Assembly (NCBI GenBank): GCA_934047225.1
Contig: OW203985.1
Coordinates: 7,333,501-7,397,500 of the forward strand
Length of the DNA stretch: 64,000 nucleotides
Direction of reading: 5' to 3'
Origin: Ypsolopha sequella
Taxonomy: Eukaryota; Arthropoda; Insecta; Lepidoptera; Ypsolophidae
The translations under genes were made by a program, and so were the position numbers. Positions 43,501 through 55,877 of this stretch are shown in pieces (positions within the stretch are counted from its first letter, which is position 1; each line of letters starts with the position of its first letter). The notes below the pieces were generated by a model. It made no database searches, was not told the DNA's origin, and saw only the letters and a program-made list of their open reading frames with translations.

Positions 43501-44358
43501 GGGAAACATGTTTTTTTTTGACAAAAGTACAAAACTTAATACTTTGTTAAGGGGAACGAAAATACAAACAGAAATAAAATGTCAGCTTTCGGATGATTTT
43601 GTTGCAATAATTAGGTTACGTATAGCCATAAAAAAAATACATGTTTTTGGTTGAACTTTAAGGTATTCATTTTCCACAAACCACGTTAATCGATTCATAT
43701 TTGTACTGTCAATGAATTTTTTTGTAACCCTCTATTGCACACTTCTTATCGATTTTGTTTCAGGTATCGCTTTCGCGATTTTGTTGGTTTTTTTTTAATA
43801 AAATTAGTGTGAATGATATCTATTCATTTTCCAAATACCACGTTATTCGGGTCAAAAAAAGCACCCCCTTTTTCCAAAAATACGTAAATCCACTGATGCA
43901 GTCAGCGGCAGCAAGATATTGTCAGTCTACGCCTAGCGTTGGCGCCCGTAAGACGTGGAACCTGTGCCCTTTTTTGCAAGCTATAAATATCTCCCAAAAC
44001 TACTTCAAAACACATTGAAATTAATTTTATAAAGTAATATTTCGAGGAGCATCATATTCCTGCCGTTAAAAACTCAACAAAATATGCGTATGAGTGATTT
44101 AGCTACATCGTGCCATAGTCATAACAACAAAACTGAATGAATTTGGAATGAATTCATACTTTTATGCGGGAAAATAATATATGTTACTCTAAAAGAATAA
44201 TTTTGTGATCGTTATTGAAACCCAAATTAATTTACTTATACTTACTGAGATCTGTAACAAAGGTCAATGACCTTTTCGTGAAATTACCCTCTAGTATTGG
44301 CTCACCATTTCAGATCCAATAAGTGAAGTTTTTTGCAAATTATATAGGTACACTTACT
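43501..44358. other. No feature seen
   Basis: No gene or repeat could be supported; a frame at 43755-44018 has no recognisable product. Confidence 0.35.
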
Positions 44359-46137
44359 TGGGATAAATCGCCAAGCATTTAAAATATAGAAATTTATTTT
44401 GAAATATTTACAGTGCATGGCAAAATTATTAGATCGTAGATAATCCTGTCGGTACATGTTCAGGTTCTGTTACGCAAAATGAAAACAATGAAACTCTTTT
44501 AGGATTAATTTGTTATCCCTATGTTTGTCTGTCTGTCCGTTTGTCTAGACAATTTTTTCTGGGTAAAATTAATAAATACTAATATAAACGGCCCTCTATA
44601 GAGCTGTAAAAACATACTTTTGACGTTTTTATTTATATTACGTTTTAGGTTTTTACGTTTTTTTTTTTTACGTTTTTCATACAAATTTTCTCACTATGAA
44701 AATGTAGGGATGAACACTTGAGATAATATTTTGCATTTAAAAGTCAACACAGAAAGAAATTGTTGAACAAATAATTAAAAAAATATGAAAACCATGTTGT
44801 TCGATTCTAAAGGGATTAATAATCTACTGTTCAATGTGGCGATAGCTGTGTTTATTTTTTTCCTTGAATTATTTTTTACTAAGATAACAAATAGTTTAAT
44901 ACAAGGTTTAACTTATGAGGTCCCTTTACCCCTGTATTTTTCTTAAAATTCATACAATAGGTATAAACCGAATGTGAAGTCTACAGCTTATTTTCTTCAT
45001 ATCTTTTTTCATGAATATATACTAGTGACATCTAACTACGTCTCTATACAGCCCAAAAAGCAAAATTTGATTAAACACCATCATAATAGCTGTCAGGATA
45101 TCGTCAATATTGCCTCGTTTTTACGCAAAGTTTAACAAGTTTGCATATTTTTATCTATACTGGAAATAAAAAAGACAGAAATACAGGCGTCGTTCATGTT
45201 AAGATGACTAAGTTTACACACTTTGCTAAGTATAAACAATTACCGTTTCATGGAAAACTGTTTTGACCTGAAACCATTTCACAAATTCAATTAATTTACT
45301 TTGAATATCTTGTCATCTTGCACTTCTTGATGAAAAATACAATTTCAATAAGTAAAAATACAACTTTTAGTTAAGAAAACTTATAGTTAAAAGTCTTCTG
45401 TATGCATTAACATATTTTTAATTATATTACAATAGTAACAAAATAATTGGCTTATCCGTCGTCGTGATACCAGCCGTAAATTTCTTAAATAATCTGATAT
45501 CACGCTTATGGAAAACCCAATTATTTTGAAGATACCATAATATCATTAAAATATGTTTATGCATATAGCAAACTTTTAACAATAAATTGTCTTAGCTAAA
45601 AGTTGTACTTTACCGTTATAATTATTTCTTAATATTTTGTTACAAATTCGGAGAAATAGCCCTTAAGGAAAACCTTGTATGAAAATATTTGTTATCTTTG
45701 TAACAAAGAAAAAAATTATAATAAACAAAGCTATCGCCACATTGAACAAACAGTAAATCATTAATCCCTTTAGAATAGAAAGATATGGTTTTATATTTTT
45801 TACATTATTTGTTCCACAGTTCTTTTCTGTGCTTTCTTTCAAATGCAAAATATTATGTGAAGTGTTGATCTCTATATTTTCATAAGGAGAAAATTTGTAT
45901 GAAAAAGTTAAACAAAAGGCCATAAAAACGTTATAATATGTATATTTTACAGGGCTGTAAATATTAGCATTTATTGATTTTACCCAGAAAAATTGCCTAG
46001 ACAAACAGACAAACATAGGGACAACAAATTAATCCTAAAAGAGTTTTGTTTTTTCATTTTGCGTAAAGGGACCTGAACATTTCAAACTATGATACAAATA
46101 AATTTCTATATTTTAAACACTTGGCGATTTATCCCAA
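44359..46137. mobile_element. 1.78-kb element with about 500-bp inverted arms
   Basis: TTGGGATAAATCGCCAAG at 44359 is inverted at 46120-46137. Pairing continues to about 44909 and 45670. The arms share CCTATGTTTGTCTGTCTGTCC-like and CAATGTGGCGATAGC stretches. The 760-bp centre has no gene. A 117-codon open frame in the right arm (45663-46016, minus) is not kept in the left arm, so I do not call it coding. Confidence 0.75.
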
Positions 46138-47284
46138 GGGTAAACAGGTGTCCCAAAAGTCAACGCTTTCCCTTAGAAGGCTGGTAGGCCAGCTCATGAC
46201 TGACCAGAATATCAAATTATGACCTCAGCAAAAAGTAGATAGTCTTCTAGTTGATGGTACTTTTATAAATTCGAATAGATTTTTGAGAGTCAAAGCTAAC
46301 CAGTTCTAAATTCTAAGAATAAAATTTTTGTTGCGCAACTCTGAGTAGTCATGCTATTGATAAAGTCAAAAATAAACCTTGAAATGCTGTTACATCAGGA
46401 AGAAAAATAAAAACCCAATTTATGAGCAATTTTTTGTAATTAGGTTAGTTCGATACCACACCCTGAAAAAAAATGTCCTATGTTGGTTTTGCAAATTGTC
46501 TTAAATAACGGCTCATCAAATATTGTTTTTCAAATGATCTGGCAATTTCTGTGTATTACTTTTGAAAAAAAAGTTATTGCTATTTTACTACCAAAGGAGC
46601 TGCGTATTTTTTTAAATAATTAGAATTTAGAATGAAAGAGTGGCGGGCAGTAAAAATATTTGACGTTCATTAGAAATGCCATTTAACACGCGTTAGAGTG
46701 AGATAAATAGTGACGCTATTTAAAATGAGTTGGAATGAGATAGTAACGCAGTTAAACGTGGTTGAATGAGAGAGGCATAATTGATATAGGCTACAGTGAG
46801 ATAGATAGTGACGTGGTGCATTCCTTCTGAGAATATTTGTTAGTTTCCACTTTTTGTAATAACAACTTTATTAAAAATTTTTTGTAAAGAAATTTTTGGT
46901 CCAGCTCAACGGGCGAAAAATATTTAAAGAATGGGTAATGGTGACAATTAACCGTCACAATATTATTATGTATCTCTAAAGGAGTGTCTGAAATGTTCCG
47001 AGGGTCAACTGATAAATCAAACACTCAAAAAACCACTTTTAGCCGACCATAATAAATTTACGTCCCGACGTGATAGCAAGTAGGATCAATGCCGTGTGAC
47101 GATGATCGAAATACACTAATAAATTAGATAAAATACGTATTATTTTTGACCCTGCCTCGTCCACTCTATTCGTATTTTTGCTATGGTGACGCGAGCTTAG
47201 AGACCGGGACGAATTTCCCCCCGCGCGCTATCGTAAAATAGAATAAGCCACGCCCGGAACTGGTTTTTGTTTTGGCTATGTCAT
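46138..47284. other. No feature seen
   Basis: 46670-46810 has loosely repeated GAGATAGATAGTGACG and GAGATAGTAACGCAG phrases. Nothing assigned. Confidence 0.35.
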
Positions 47285-47405
47285 ACTCTTAATAAGTAGA
47301 ACTCCTAGATAAATTTAAAAAATGTTTTTTGATTACAAGGAGAGTCCGAATTTCTTCAAACGAATTCTCGAAACTCTGGCGTTGTTCATGCTCTAGGCTC
47401 ATGTA
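47285..47405 (+). repeat. Repeat pair with 58425-58540
   Basis: AATGTTTTTTGATTACAAGGAGAGTCCGAATTTCTTCAAACGAAT is common to both places, as is CAGGCTCATGTACAG-like sequence at the end. In the second place it follows a family S copy. Confidence 0.7.
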
Positions 47406-47429
47406 CAGTCTTAAGATGAAGTTGCGGAA

Positions 47430-47520
47430 GTCTAAAACTGGCAATAGTATTCATCCATACTAACAACTTTTCGTGAAAAAACTAAGAAATCGAGAAAAAA
47501 AATCAGTTGTTTCATACATT
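47430..47520 (+). repeat. Family T fragment
   Basis: AAGATGAAGTTGCGGAAG followed by AAAACTGGCAATAGTATTCATCCATA matches the family T end at 34005. Confidence 0.6.
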
Positions 47521-47742
47521 TTGGTCAAGTGTAGTGAATAGGTTCTCTTGCATTTTATCATAATGGTCTGGCATAGCTTAAGGAACTATATACATATATA
47601 ACTATATATAAGTACTCATCTGAGAACATTACCTCAAGCTTCTAATATAAAAACCTATGAAATAACACCGAAAATTCCTTCGTCATTATCACGTATTTAA
47701 TCTCTTGATTTTTGGATTTTAAATTGACCCCCTCTAGCTAGT

Positions 47743-47872
47743 CTAGCATAGCAAACCATATCGAGCTCGATAGCGCGTGATACAGTGCTCTCTCTCACTC
47801 TGTTGATCTACCTCGAGAGGAAAAGACATGTTGTATCGAGCGGATAAAGCTCGAAATGGTCTGCTATGTTAG
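47743..47872. mobile_element. Short MITE, copy 2
   Basis: CTAGCATAGCAAACCATATCGAGCT and AGCTCGAAATGGTCTGCTATGTTAG bound 130 bp, matching 11125-11261. Confidence 0.75.
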
Positions 47873-48079
47873 CCCCTAGGTAAAAGCAACAGCTCTTACT
47901 AGCCAGAAGTTGACGTAAGTAACGGAAACTAGATTTAGAAAACGGAGAAGCACAAAATGTTCATAACAAAATCAAACATTTCCCAACTTTTGTAATGATT
48001 CCTCTAGAAATAACGTTAATTAGTTAATATATGATAATTACTGTAAAAGCAGATGGACTGACAGGTAGACAGGTAGACA

Positions 48080-48435
48080 CAGGGTGCTTGGAAATTCAAC
48101 CTATTCCTTGAAAGGGGTTATAGTAGAGATAATTTTCAACAAATTAAGTCCTATCAACTAGGTCTTGAAAATGTATGATCTCCGAGTTACGAAGGTTTTT
48201 ATGTTATTTTTCAAACTTTCAGACTAATAACCAAAAATAAATAATTAAAAAATAACCATTCCTCTCTCAGCACTTATTTGTAATATTTCTGATTAATAAT
48301 AGATGAGTGATCATTTATAAAAAAAACATGCCCTGAATTTTCATAATCTCAGAAATAAAAGGTCTTAAGTGGAAAGAAAACCTTTTTTATTTTTTATTAC
48401 CCCTTTCAAGGAATAGGTTGAATTTCCAAAAACCT
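48080..48435. mobile_element. MITE (family E), copy 2
   Basis: CAGGGTGCTTGGAAATTCAACC at the start and GGTTGAATTTCCAAAAACC at the end match 16600-17051. It is about 95 bp shorter, lacking part of the right arm. Confidence 0.75.
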
Positions 48436-48909
48436 TATATATATATTTTTTTCTTTAATAACATAATTTTCTCCTATCTTATATTTTATCTCTTTATTCA
48501 ATTAAATTAAAGGCTTACTTTTTACATTTAGTTGTTGTAACTAATATTATGAAAAAAAAAAGACATGATCTTGCTAAGTTTCTTTCCCTTCTTCTAAGCA
48601 AGACTAATCGAATGGGCGGAGTGAGGCATATAATAATTATTTGTATTGCATATATTTATAATATTATTTATTCCTTATTCCTATATTTTTAATTTTATTC
48701 AAGTGTATTTTTTTTATAAAATTTGAGTAAACCCAACCTTTATTGTTTCCCCGTATATTTCCCCACATTATTATTTATTACATGAACTTTTTACCTAAAT
48801 ATATTAATTATTTAATTTTATTACAATAAAACCGCCCTGTAATAAGTGTATCTGATATCTCTACATTACATAAATAAATATATTTCTATTTCTATTTCTA
48901 CGTGCATTT
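48436..48909. other. No gene; AT-rich
   Basis: 48830-48900 (AATAAATATATTTCTATTTCTATTTCTA) looks like a LINE 3' tail; not assigned further. Confidence 0.35.
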
Positions 48910-49372
48910 TTTTATTATTGATTCAAGAGGAAGGTTTGTATGTATAATACATGCATAATATATTAGAGAAACACTGATATTTTTTGATGTTTCTAATGTG
49001 ATGTCGTAAATAAACTCATTTTTTTGCGCTTACATTGCAAGCACTGGCCGAACCCGACAAGATAAATCAAAATAATGTACTACAGTATTGTACACCTTAA
49101 AAAGTTCTACAAAAATGCACAATAGTATATGTCTATCTCTTAGGGATAACCCACAACAACCATTTTTTATCCTTTAGTTTTTACGAGAAATAATGGCTTA
49201 TGTACGAAGCGATTTTAAGCAATACAGCATTAATCCTTATCCAATTAAGTATCTTAAATACATTGTGCATTTAATATAAATCAATATGGCCCTTTATAGC
49301 ATGTAATTCAAATGAATATTATTATATTTTGTGTCAGCATTGCACCCGTGCGAAGCCGGGGCGGGTCGCTAG
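48910..49372 (+). mobile_element. Helitron-like element, 3' part
   Basis: It ends GCACCCGTGCGAAGCCGGGGCGGGTCGCTAG before T, with a GC-rich hairpin just upstream. The body (GATGTCGTAAATAAACTC, GCGCTTACATTGCAA) matches 56320-56600. The 5' end was not located. Confidence 0.6.
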
Positions 49373-50066
49373 TACTATATAATTAATCAATGATCGGCAA
49401 AAGTTTGGCGCTGTTATTTAAACGGCAGATCTACTTATCTGGCCATAAATTTGCTTATTTCGCGTGTAAATACCGGAGTACTTAATTACACATAAATCAC
49501 ATCCTTAATTAAGTGTCATAATTAGTTACGTTAGGGGAATAAGTGATGATTAATCTCAAATTGGCCATATATAGACTTGAAATTTACAACCGTCATAGCC
49601 GTTTGCCCACGTCTCCGCCCACGAAGGAGTTACAAACCTTAACATCATCATGTATCACACCTTTATAATTTTAAATTCACAAAATCCTTTCCTAGCTACT
49701 ACCTGTGTGGTATACGAAACCTAACTGCTATATTTCAAGATTGTAGATTCTATAGTCCTAGAAATTTCGTCAGTGGTGCTTTTTAAATCTATATACTAGG
49801 CGTAAATTTGATAACCTTTTTCCTTCAAACAGGAGGTTCTACCCTCTATGGATAAGTTTTATAACGGGGCAAACACTGAATCGCAAAAAGGAATCAGGTG
49901 TTTCATACATTGTGGTTGAGTAGGTACCTATTTAACTTTTCTATGGAACAGCTGATATTTTTTTCGCGATATCAAGGTGGGCCCCATACTTAAAGTTGTT
50001 GATAATAATAGGTAGAAGATCCCATTTTAAGGAAAAAATGTATCATCTTATAAACCTTAAAGTAAA
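49373..50066. other. No feature seen
   Basis: Nothing could be supported. Confidence 0.4.
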
Positions 50067-50676
50067 TAAGGTGACATTTATTTATATAGCCAAATTCATA
50101 TTAAAGACTCTGTAAGTGCTCAGTATCATGATTCGATCACCCTTATTATGAAATTCGTTAATTGTATTTTTCGTGTTCTCTACAAACAAACGCAAGCCCA
50201 TCTATCAGATTAGTTCAACCAAAGCTGGACATAAGCCTTTCCAGGACTTTGCCACTGCCGGCGATCATCCTGGAAGAATTGCCCATATTCACACACGCTG
50301 AGCAGGCGGGTTGGTGGGCGCGGTGCTGGAAAACTCGCACCAGTGACGCCTCTGCCCGTCACCAGTCTGTTCCATATAAAGCCCGGCTGTTAGAGATGGA
50401 TATACCGCCATCCATAGGTCCCAGGCGTGGTGGGCCTCCTGGTTTTTTGTCTGTGAGCTGTCCTCTTCATCTCCCCCGAATTACTTCGAGGAGGTCTCCA
50501 AGTAGGATGGTGGTACCTCCACAGTCGAGCCCGGCATCAGCTCTACCACCACCACCAAGCCCAGCCCCAATTACAATGGGGGTTAACATTTTATTTTGCG
50601 AAATTAGCAAAAAGTGTTTTTGATCACTTACCAAGCCTCCGTTATGATTTAGGCTGTAGATATAAATATCACCTTA
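50067..50676. mobile_element. Mariner-like MITE (family C), copy 3, split by an insertion
   Basis: AAGGTGACATTTATTTATATAGCCAAATTCATA opens it and ATCACCTTATA closes it. The middle is occupied by a family H fragment at about 50190-50575. Confidence 0.6.
50190..50575 (-). mobile_element. RTE-like LINE 3' fragment (family H), copy 3
   Basis: This is the same 350-bp unit as at 10650 and 54428. By chance 153 codons are open on the + strand across it; the other copies do not keep that frame. Confidence 0.65.
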
Positions 50677-51276
50677 TAAAGATGGGCAGATGAACGTGGA
50701 TTTTATTAAGTGTTAATTCCGGTTAAATTTTGAAAGTTCCGTAACTCATAATGGAATACACGGTAACGGTATAATAAAGTGAATATATATAATGCCCAAA
50801 ATATAATATAAATTATGTTTTATTCACTTTATTGGTTTTGATTCTTCTTTTATTTATTTATTTTGTAAATTTGGCATCCACCTCCACATTACGTAAAATA
50901 GTACTTTTTCACCACCCAAAGGTTGGCTGGAAGAAAGAAGTCCGCCCTTGTACAACATTGTGTGTTCAAAACTCTGTACTCAATTTTTTATTTAACCGTG
51001 TACAATAAACTGTGTATTCAACAATTCATTCATTCATCGGCTTGACATATCCAGTTAAATAAAATAAATAAATAAAATAAAAATCATTTATTTCAGTACG
51101 GGGTTCCATAAAAAAAACACAACATCATATTACACAGAAAAATGAGAAAAATAAAAATACAAAAATGTTACAAACAGTATGTCAATAAAATAAAATAAAA
51201 TGTCAATAAAATTTAAATTTAAATTTAAACCCATAGAAAACCAGGATAAAACAATTTTGATGATTAAACATTATTT
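50677..51276. other. No gene; LINE-tail-like AT-rich sequence
   Basis: 51055-51240 (AAAATAAATAAATAAAATAAAAATCATTTATTTCAG) looks like a LINE 3' end; otherwise empty. Confidence 0.4.
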
Positions 51277-51795
51277 AAGGCGATTACCGTCGCCAAATTA
51301 GCAGCTCGATGTTTGTCTGTATGAATATCAACGGAAACGACATTGAAATAACGTTCAAATCAGTGCACAATGCGTGGTGGCTGTTACGACGCTCGCTGCG
51401 TCCTTGAAAGGGCAAAATAGAAGAAAATAATACTTTTCACATGGGCGTCATTGTTCGATTGAATAATTCTATGTTATATTTATAGCTATCAAGTTTATCT
51501 ATTTATCAAAGCATAAATGAATTAAATCACCTAAGCCGCTTAGGAGCAGTAGGAAATTCAAGCCAAAAAACACCATTCAGTTGAAACAATTTTTCATATA
51601 GAATTTTTGGTGGTACGAAAAAGAAAATGTTGCATATGTTGTCCTAGATAATCCATAATACATTTTTTCAATATTTTTGGTTTGGTCATAAAAGAGGAGT
51701 AGGCTTTAGAAAGTACCCATTTGGCGATATTAAGGGCCTTAACGTGTAGTGTCGTCCAGTGATGGCTGAGATAGGACACCCGCACCTACCTCCCA
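51277..51795 (+). repeat. Dispersed repeat family A, long copy
   Basis: It has the whole unit: TAAGGCGATTACCGTCGCC, the core, then the tail to AGGACACCCGC. A 63-codon minus-strand frame here (…NIAKWVLSKAYSSF) is partly kept in the copy at 2900-3060 (AAATGGGTACTTTCTAAAGCCTACTCC), so the tail may derive from a coding sequence. Confidence 0.7.
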
Positions 51796-52223
51796 CTACT
51801 TTCAGAATAGTATTGTGGCTATTTTATTATTTATTAGTATTGCTAAATAAAACTAATTTTATTTCATTTTATTTTACATTTTTAGGAAGACTATCAACTT
51901 TATAAAAAAACTTAACCTAATGAATTTTTGATAGATAACAAAAAGTCTTTTCTAAGTCTCCACAAGTAGTAACAACTTAAATAATTGGATTTACTTAAAT
52001 TAGAAATAAGGGTACAACTAGGTATAACATTGAAACTTGAAACACAAAAACGGGTTCCAGTTGAAGTTAATTTAAGAAAATAACTAGCAAGATTAAGAAG
52101 TTAATCAAATTACTTGACACGTCAAAAATTTTGATTAAAATGATTTTAATTTGAAATTTAAAATGAATTTTGCCTATAATTAGTTGATACTACAGGCACA
52201 AAATAGATATTACCATTAGGCCG
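51796..52223. other. No feature seen
   Basis: Nothing could be supported. Confidence 0.4.
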
Positions 52224-52382
52224 ACTCCATACAACGAGCGAAAACAAACGCACACATGCATAGAAGCGTACGTATGATGATCTCGGTAGAAATTCGTATT
52301 GGCATTCGACCGACTTCGACCGAGATCATCGTACATACGCTTCTATGCGTGCGTGCGCCTGTTTTCGCTAGTTATGCGGAGT
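52224..52382. mobile_element. Palindromic MITE
   Basis: Arms of about 65 bp (GCATAGAAGCGTACGTATGATGATCTCGG and CCGAGATCATCGTACATACGCTTCTATGC) around a 30-bp centre. Confidence 0.8.
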
Positions 52383-52591
52383 GAACCTTACGCAACGGCT
52401 TGTCTGATACTCGAAATTTGAGTTTTTCAAGCAAATCAGGACAAATAGAATACGAAAATCTATTGGCTCATCCTGCTGAAAAAAATTCAATTCGCCATTG
52501 TAAAGCAATAAAAAATACGTCCCTTCATATAAAAGTTCCACTCACACACTAATCATAGAACTTATACGATAAGATACTTTCCAATGACCTA

Positions 52592-53092
52592 TAAAGGAGC
52601 TAAGGAAAAAAATCTACACTTTTAGAACTTGTATATCTACTTCAGTAAGGACGGTATTATTTTGACAAACTAGTACATTATTTTTAGAATATTTTTCAAG
52701 GGATCTGTTAAACAGAAACGTAGATATTCGGCTTGATTAATATATCTATGGAAATGAGGTCTTTTTTGACACCATTTCCCTCTTGACAATTTGGAATTAC
52801 ATATGAACTGCGATTATATTTTATTAGATGGGTTTTAACAGTATCTAGGCCTTATGTATCTTTAGTTACCAACTGGACTGGGTGTCTATCATCAAAAACA
52901 TAGATATAATCATAATCATTTTATTCATAAGTTTCATTACATGTCAATAGAATTAGATACATTAGATGTCATGATGTATACTATCGAATTCTGATTGTCT
53001 AAGGATATGTTCGCACTTGAAGTGACGTCACAGTCCGTTTTTTCGCATATGGAGTAACAGGGACACTAAAACATTTACATATCGCTTTAACT
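52592..53092 (+). repeat. Dispersed repeat family F, copy 4, with insertion
   Basis: It matches 1553-1978 up to GTATCTAGG and again from TTTTCGCATATGGAGTAA. The 52855-53035 insert (CTAAGGATATGTTCGCACTTGAAGTGACG) recurs near 62640. Confidence 0.7.
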
Positions 53093-53534
53093 TTTTAAAC
53101 CTTAACTATCTGACGTCAGTCTCAGAGACTCCAGCAGCTTTTGTTTTTATTCATAAAATAAATAAATATGATGAACCAGAACAGTAAAATGCTATATTTC
53201 GTCGATTTCAGACAAATTTTATTTCCAGCGAGACAAGTAACGCCATCTAGCAACGTTATTTTTAGTATTGCGAACAGTACAAGGAGATAGAAATCTATCC
53301 TTCCTTTATTTATCTATGCTCGGGGCTAGTTGCTCGATGGTATTATGCGAGAGCCCGCAAAATAAAAGTTTGTCACGTACACTTGGGAGCCACGATTTTC
53401 CGATCTCGTTAGGTATTCTCTCGGGATTCTAAATTATTGAACGAGCGAGCGTTGCCGTGATATGGGGTTGGGGATCCGCTAGTTCATATTTCGGAGCAAA
53501 TTACTAGCTCCAATGGCTTCGTTAAATAGTAGTT
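53093..53534. other. No feature seen
   Basis: Nothing could be supported. Confidence 0.4.
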
Positions 53535-54210
53535 TATGCTACAAGGGCGAAAAGGAATAAATTACGAGGACGATTTAAAACTCGGAAACTACTTTGACAC
53601 CCCCTCGGAGATTCATGCCGTGACTACTTACATATTATTAATAGTAGTTTATGCTACAAGGGCAAAAAGAAATAAATTACGAGGACGATTTAAAACACGA
53701 GCGTAGCGAGTGTTTTAAACGTAACCGAGTAATTTATTGCTCTTACGCCCGTTTATCATACTACGTTTTTCAATGCATAGTGTGAGAAAATAAAATAAAT
53801 ATAATCTTTTGAACATTAAATTATGATTGGCTCAAAAGGACTGTATCCAGAGCCGTTAATCAGTGAAAAAAAAGTATAACATTTATGGTACACAGGAAAG
53901 GCTGCAAGTTACCCAACCATTGTAAATAAATTAAAAATAAAAATTTAAATAAACACTAATCAAAGTCTTCTTGTACGAGTTCCACTATTTTATTTCCTTA
54001 ATTATTGCGACTAGTTTCGTCTATTTGACATCGTCGGGCTGATCAGTGGAACTCGTACAAGAAGACTTGATTAGGTTTAGAATGAAGTTCCATCAAGGAG
54101 TCACACCTTACAGTATAAATTAATAATAATAAAGCCCTAGGGCAAAATAATCGACTTTCTGTTCGGTTTTGATGCATAAAACGTGGGCATTTACGAGCAC
54201 TTGCATTGAA
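53535..54210 (+). mobile_element. Family G arm, interrupted by a MITE, ending just before exon 3
   Basis: It matches 35960-36180 and the inverse of 36685-37075. A 119-bp MITE (53956-54074) with ends CTAATCAAAGTCTTCTTGTACGAG and CTCGTACAAGAAGACTTGATTAG splits it. Near 53520 and 53640 AGTAGTTTATGCTACAAGGGC is duplicated. AAACTCGGAAACTACTTTGACACCCCCTCGG is inverted near 57035. Confidence 0.7.
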
Positions 54211-54263
54211 AAAAATGCATAGATATGTAAAATATGTCATAATAATCCGTCTTTTTATTCCAG

Positions 54264-54385
54264 GTGAAGACATCACAGGATGTGTGTGTTGACGCCAAAA
54301 AGCCTCTTTTGGGATACGCTGACACATGTGGGGCAGCTTTCACACACGGGCCGAAAAGAATGCAACGATATGGAGCTACTGTCAA
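54264..54385 (+). CDS. Proton-coupled amino acid transporter (SLC36/pathetic-like), exon 3
   Basis: The exon follows a TTTTTATTCCAG acceptor and ends at a GTGAG donor. It enters in phase 0 directly after the HML of exon 2 and reads VKTSQDVCVDAKKPLLGYAD, then TCGAAFTHGPKRMQRYGATV. This matches the end of helix 2 and the loop to helix 3 in SLC36 proteins, where 'P.LGYA.T' and 'GP...RY' are recurrent. Two bases (AA) carry over to exon 4. Repeat sequence ends about 55 bp before the acceptor, and an RTE-like insertion starts about 40 bp after the donor, so the exon is an island between transposons. Confidence 0.93.
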
Positions 54386-54427
54386 GTGAGAACTTATTAT
54401 TTTTTATTAAAGAATGTCTATCTGCAT

Positions 54428-54793
54428 CATCCATCATCATCCATTAGCCTAGTTCATCCACTGCTGGACATAAGCCTTTCCGGGACTTTGCCACTCCCGG
54501 CGGTCATCCTGGAAGAATTGCCCATACTCACACACGCTGGGCAGGTAGGTTGGTGAGCGCGGTGCTGGAACCCTCGCACCAGTGACGCCGCTGCCCTTCA
54601 CCAGTCTGTTCCATATAAGGCCCGGCTATTAGGGATGGATATACCGCTATCCATCGGTCCCAGGCATAATGGGCCTCCTGGTTTTTTGCCTGTGAGCTGT
54701 CCTCTTACTCTCCCACGAATTATTTCGAGGGGGTCTTCAAGTAAAATGGTGGTACCTCCACAGTCAAGCCCGGCATCAGCTCTACCACCTTGC
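54428..54793 (-). mobile_element. RTE-like LINE 3' fragment (family H), copy 4, with target duplication
   Basis: CTATCTGCAT flanks the 366-bp insert on both sides (54418-54427, 54794-54803), so it inserted by retroposition. On the minus strand it ends with a GATG-rich tail (from CATCATCCATCATCATCC on +). It begins about 40 bp after the exon 3 donor. Confidence 0.8.
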
Positions 54794-54803
54794 CTATCTG
54801 CAT

Positions 54804-55152
54804 AACCCGATTCAATTTGCTAGAATTTAGGCACATCGATGGGAGTTGATGTTATTTTGTGCGGTTAAGAAAAAACAGTGTGATTTTCGTTAATTTATAT
54901 TCCCAAACCTAACTACTGAAAAATTAACCTTCGTAAATAAAAGTCATACCAAAAGTAATCCCGTAAAATAGCATATCGAACTCTAATAAATAAAGGTATG
55001 TTGAACCAAAATATTGCAGCTCTCAAAATACATTGATGTCATCGTTTGATGTTGCGTGCCGTGCGTGCATTGCGGTCGGTGCGGGCCAATCATGGCGAAC
55101 CATTAGTGAACATCTTTTTAGAGAACGTATTGAATTTTTTTGGAAAGCTTCA
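54804..55152. other. No feature seen
   Basis: Nothing could be supported. Confidence 0.4.
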
Positions 55153-55641
55153 TCACTACATAGTATAAAACAAAGTCGCTTCCCGCTGTCTGTCTGTCCC
55201 TTTGTATGCTTAGATCTTTAAAACTACGCAACGGATTTTGATGCAGGTTTTTTTAATAGATAGAGTGATTCAAGAGGAATAATATAATAATAATAATAAG
55301 AACTGTTTATTTCAAGAAAAATAATGACAATATCTTTACCTAAATCTAAAGTTACAATCTATAAATCTTAAGATTATATTACTTTAGATGGTTACCTCAT
55401 CTCTTATAAATATCTTACGCTGATCTTATTAATATTTTATACAATTTATTTTGTAATTTGGGTGCACATCCTCTACATTGATGTATTTGTCGTGAATATA
55501 ATACCTTTTTAATATATTCAAAGCCTGCTTATAGTGTGTTTCAAAACTTCAATTTTGTCAACTAATGTTTTTGGTAATTGGTTTAGTGTAAAGGAAAGAT
55601 TGTGCTTCCAAACTCTTTTGCCATATTCATTATTAAAGTTA

Positions 55642-55877
55642 TTACACATATATAACTTTAAATATAATTTATAAATAAAAGAAAATTTTGATCTTGAAAT
55701 ATATTTCGGCCCTTAGTAGGCCGTCATCAGTCATCATACTTGACTGATGACGGCCTACTAAGGGCCGAAATATATTTCAAGTTCAAAATTTTCTTTTATT
55801 TATAAATTATATTTAAAGTTATATATGTGTAATTGCAAATAAAAAGTTAATAGAGGCATATTATATATTTATTAAAG
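55642..55877. mobile_element. Insertion with a 191-bp near-perfect palindrome and 14-bp target duplication
   Basis: CATTATTAAAGTTA precedes (55628-55641) and follows (55878-55891). The palindrome 55642-55832 has 92-bp arms with one mismatch and a 7-nt loop. It contains GATGACGGCCTACTAAGGGCCGAAA. Confidence 0.85.

Noticed and set aside
45663..46016. 117-codon open frame with a hydrophobic stretch (minus)
   Set aside because: It lies in one arm of a long inverted repeat and is not kept in the other arm.
50162..50623. 153-codon open frame on the + strand
   Set aside because: It runs across a repeat fragment present four times. The other copies do not keep the frame, and in the reverse direction the unit looks like a LINE 3' end.
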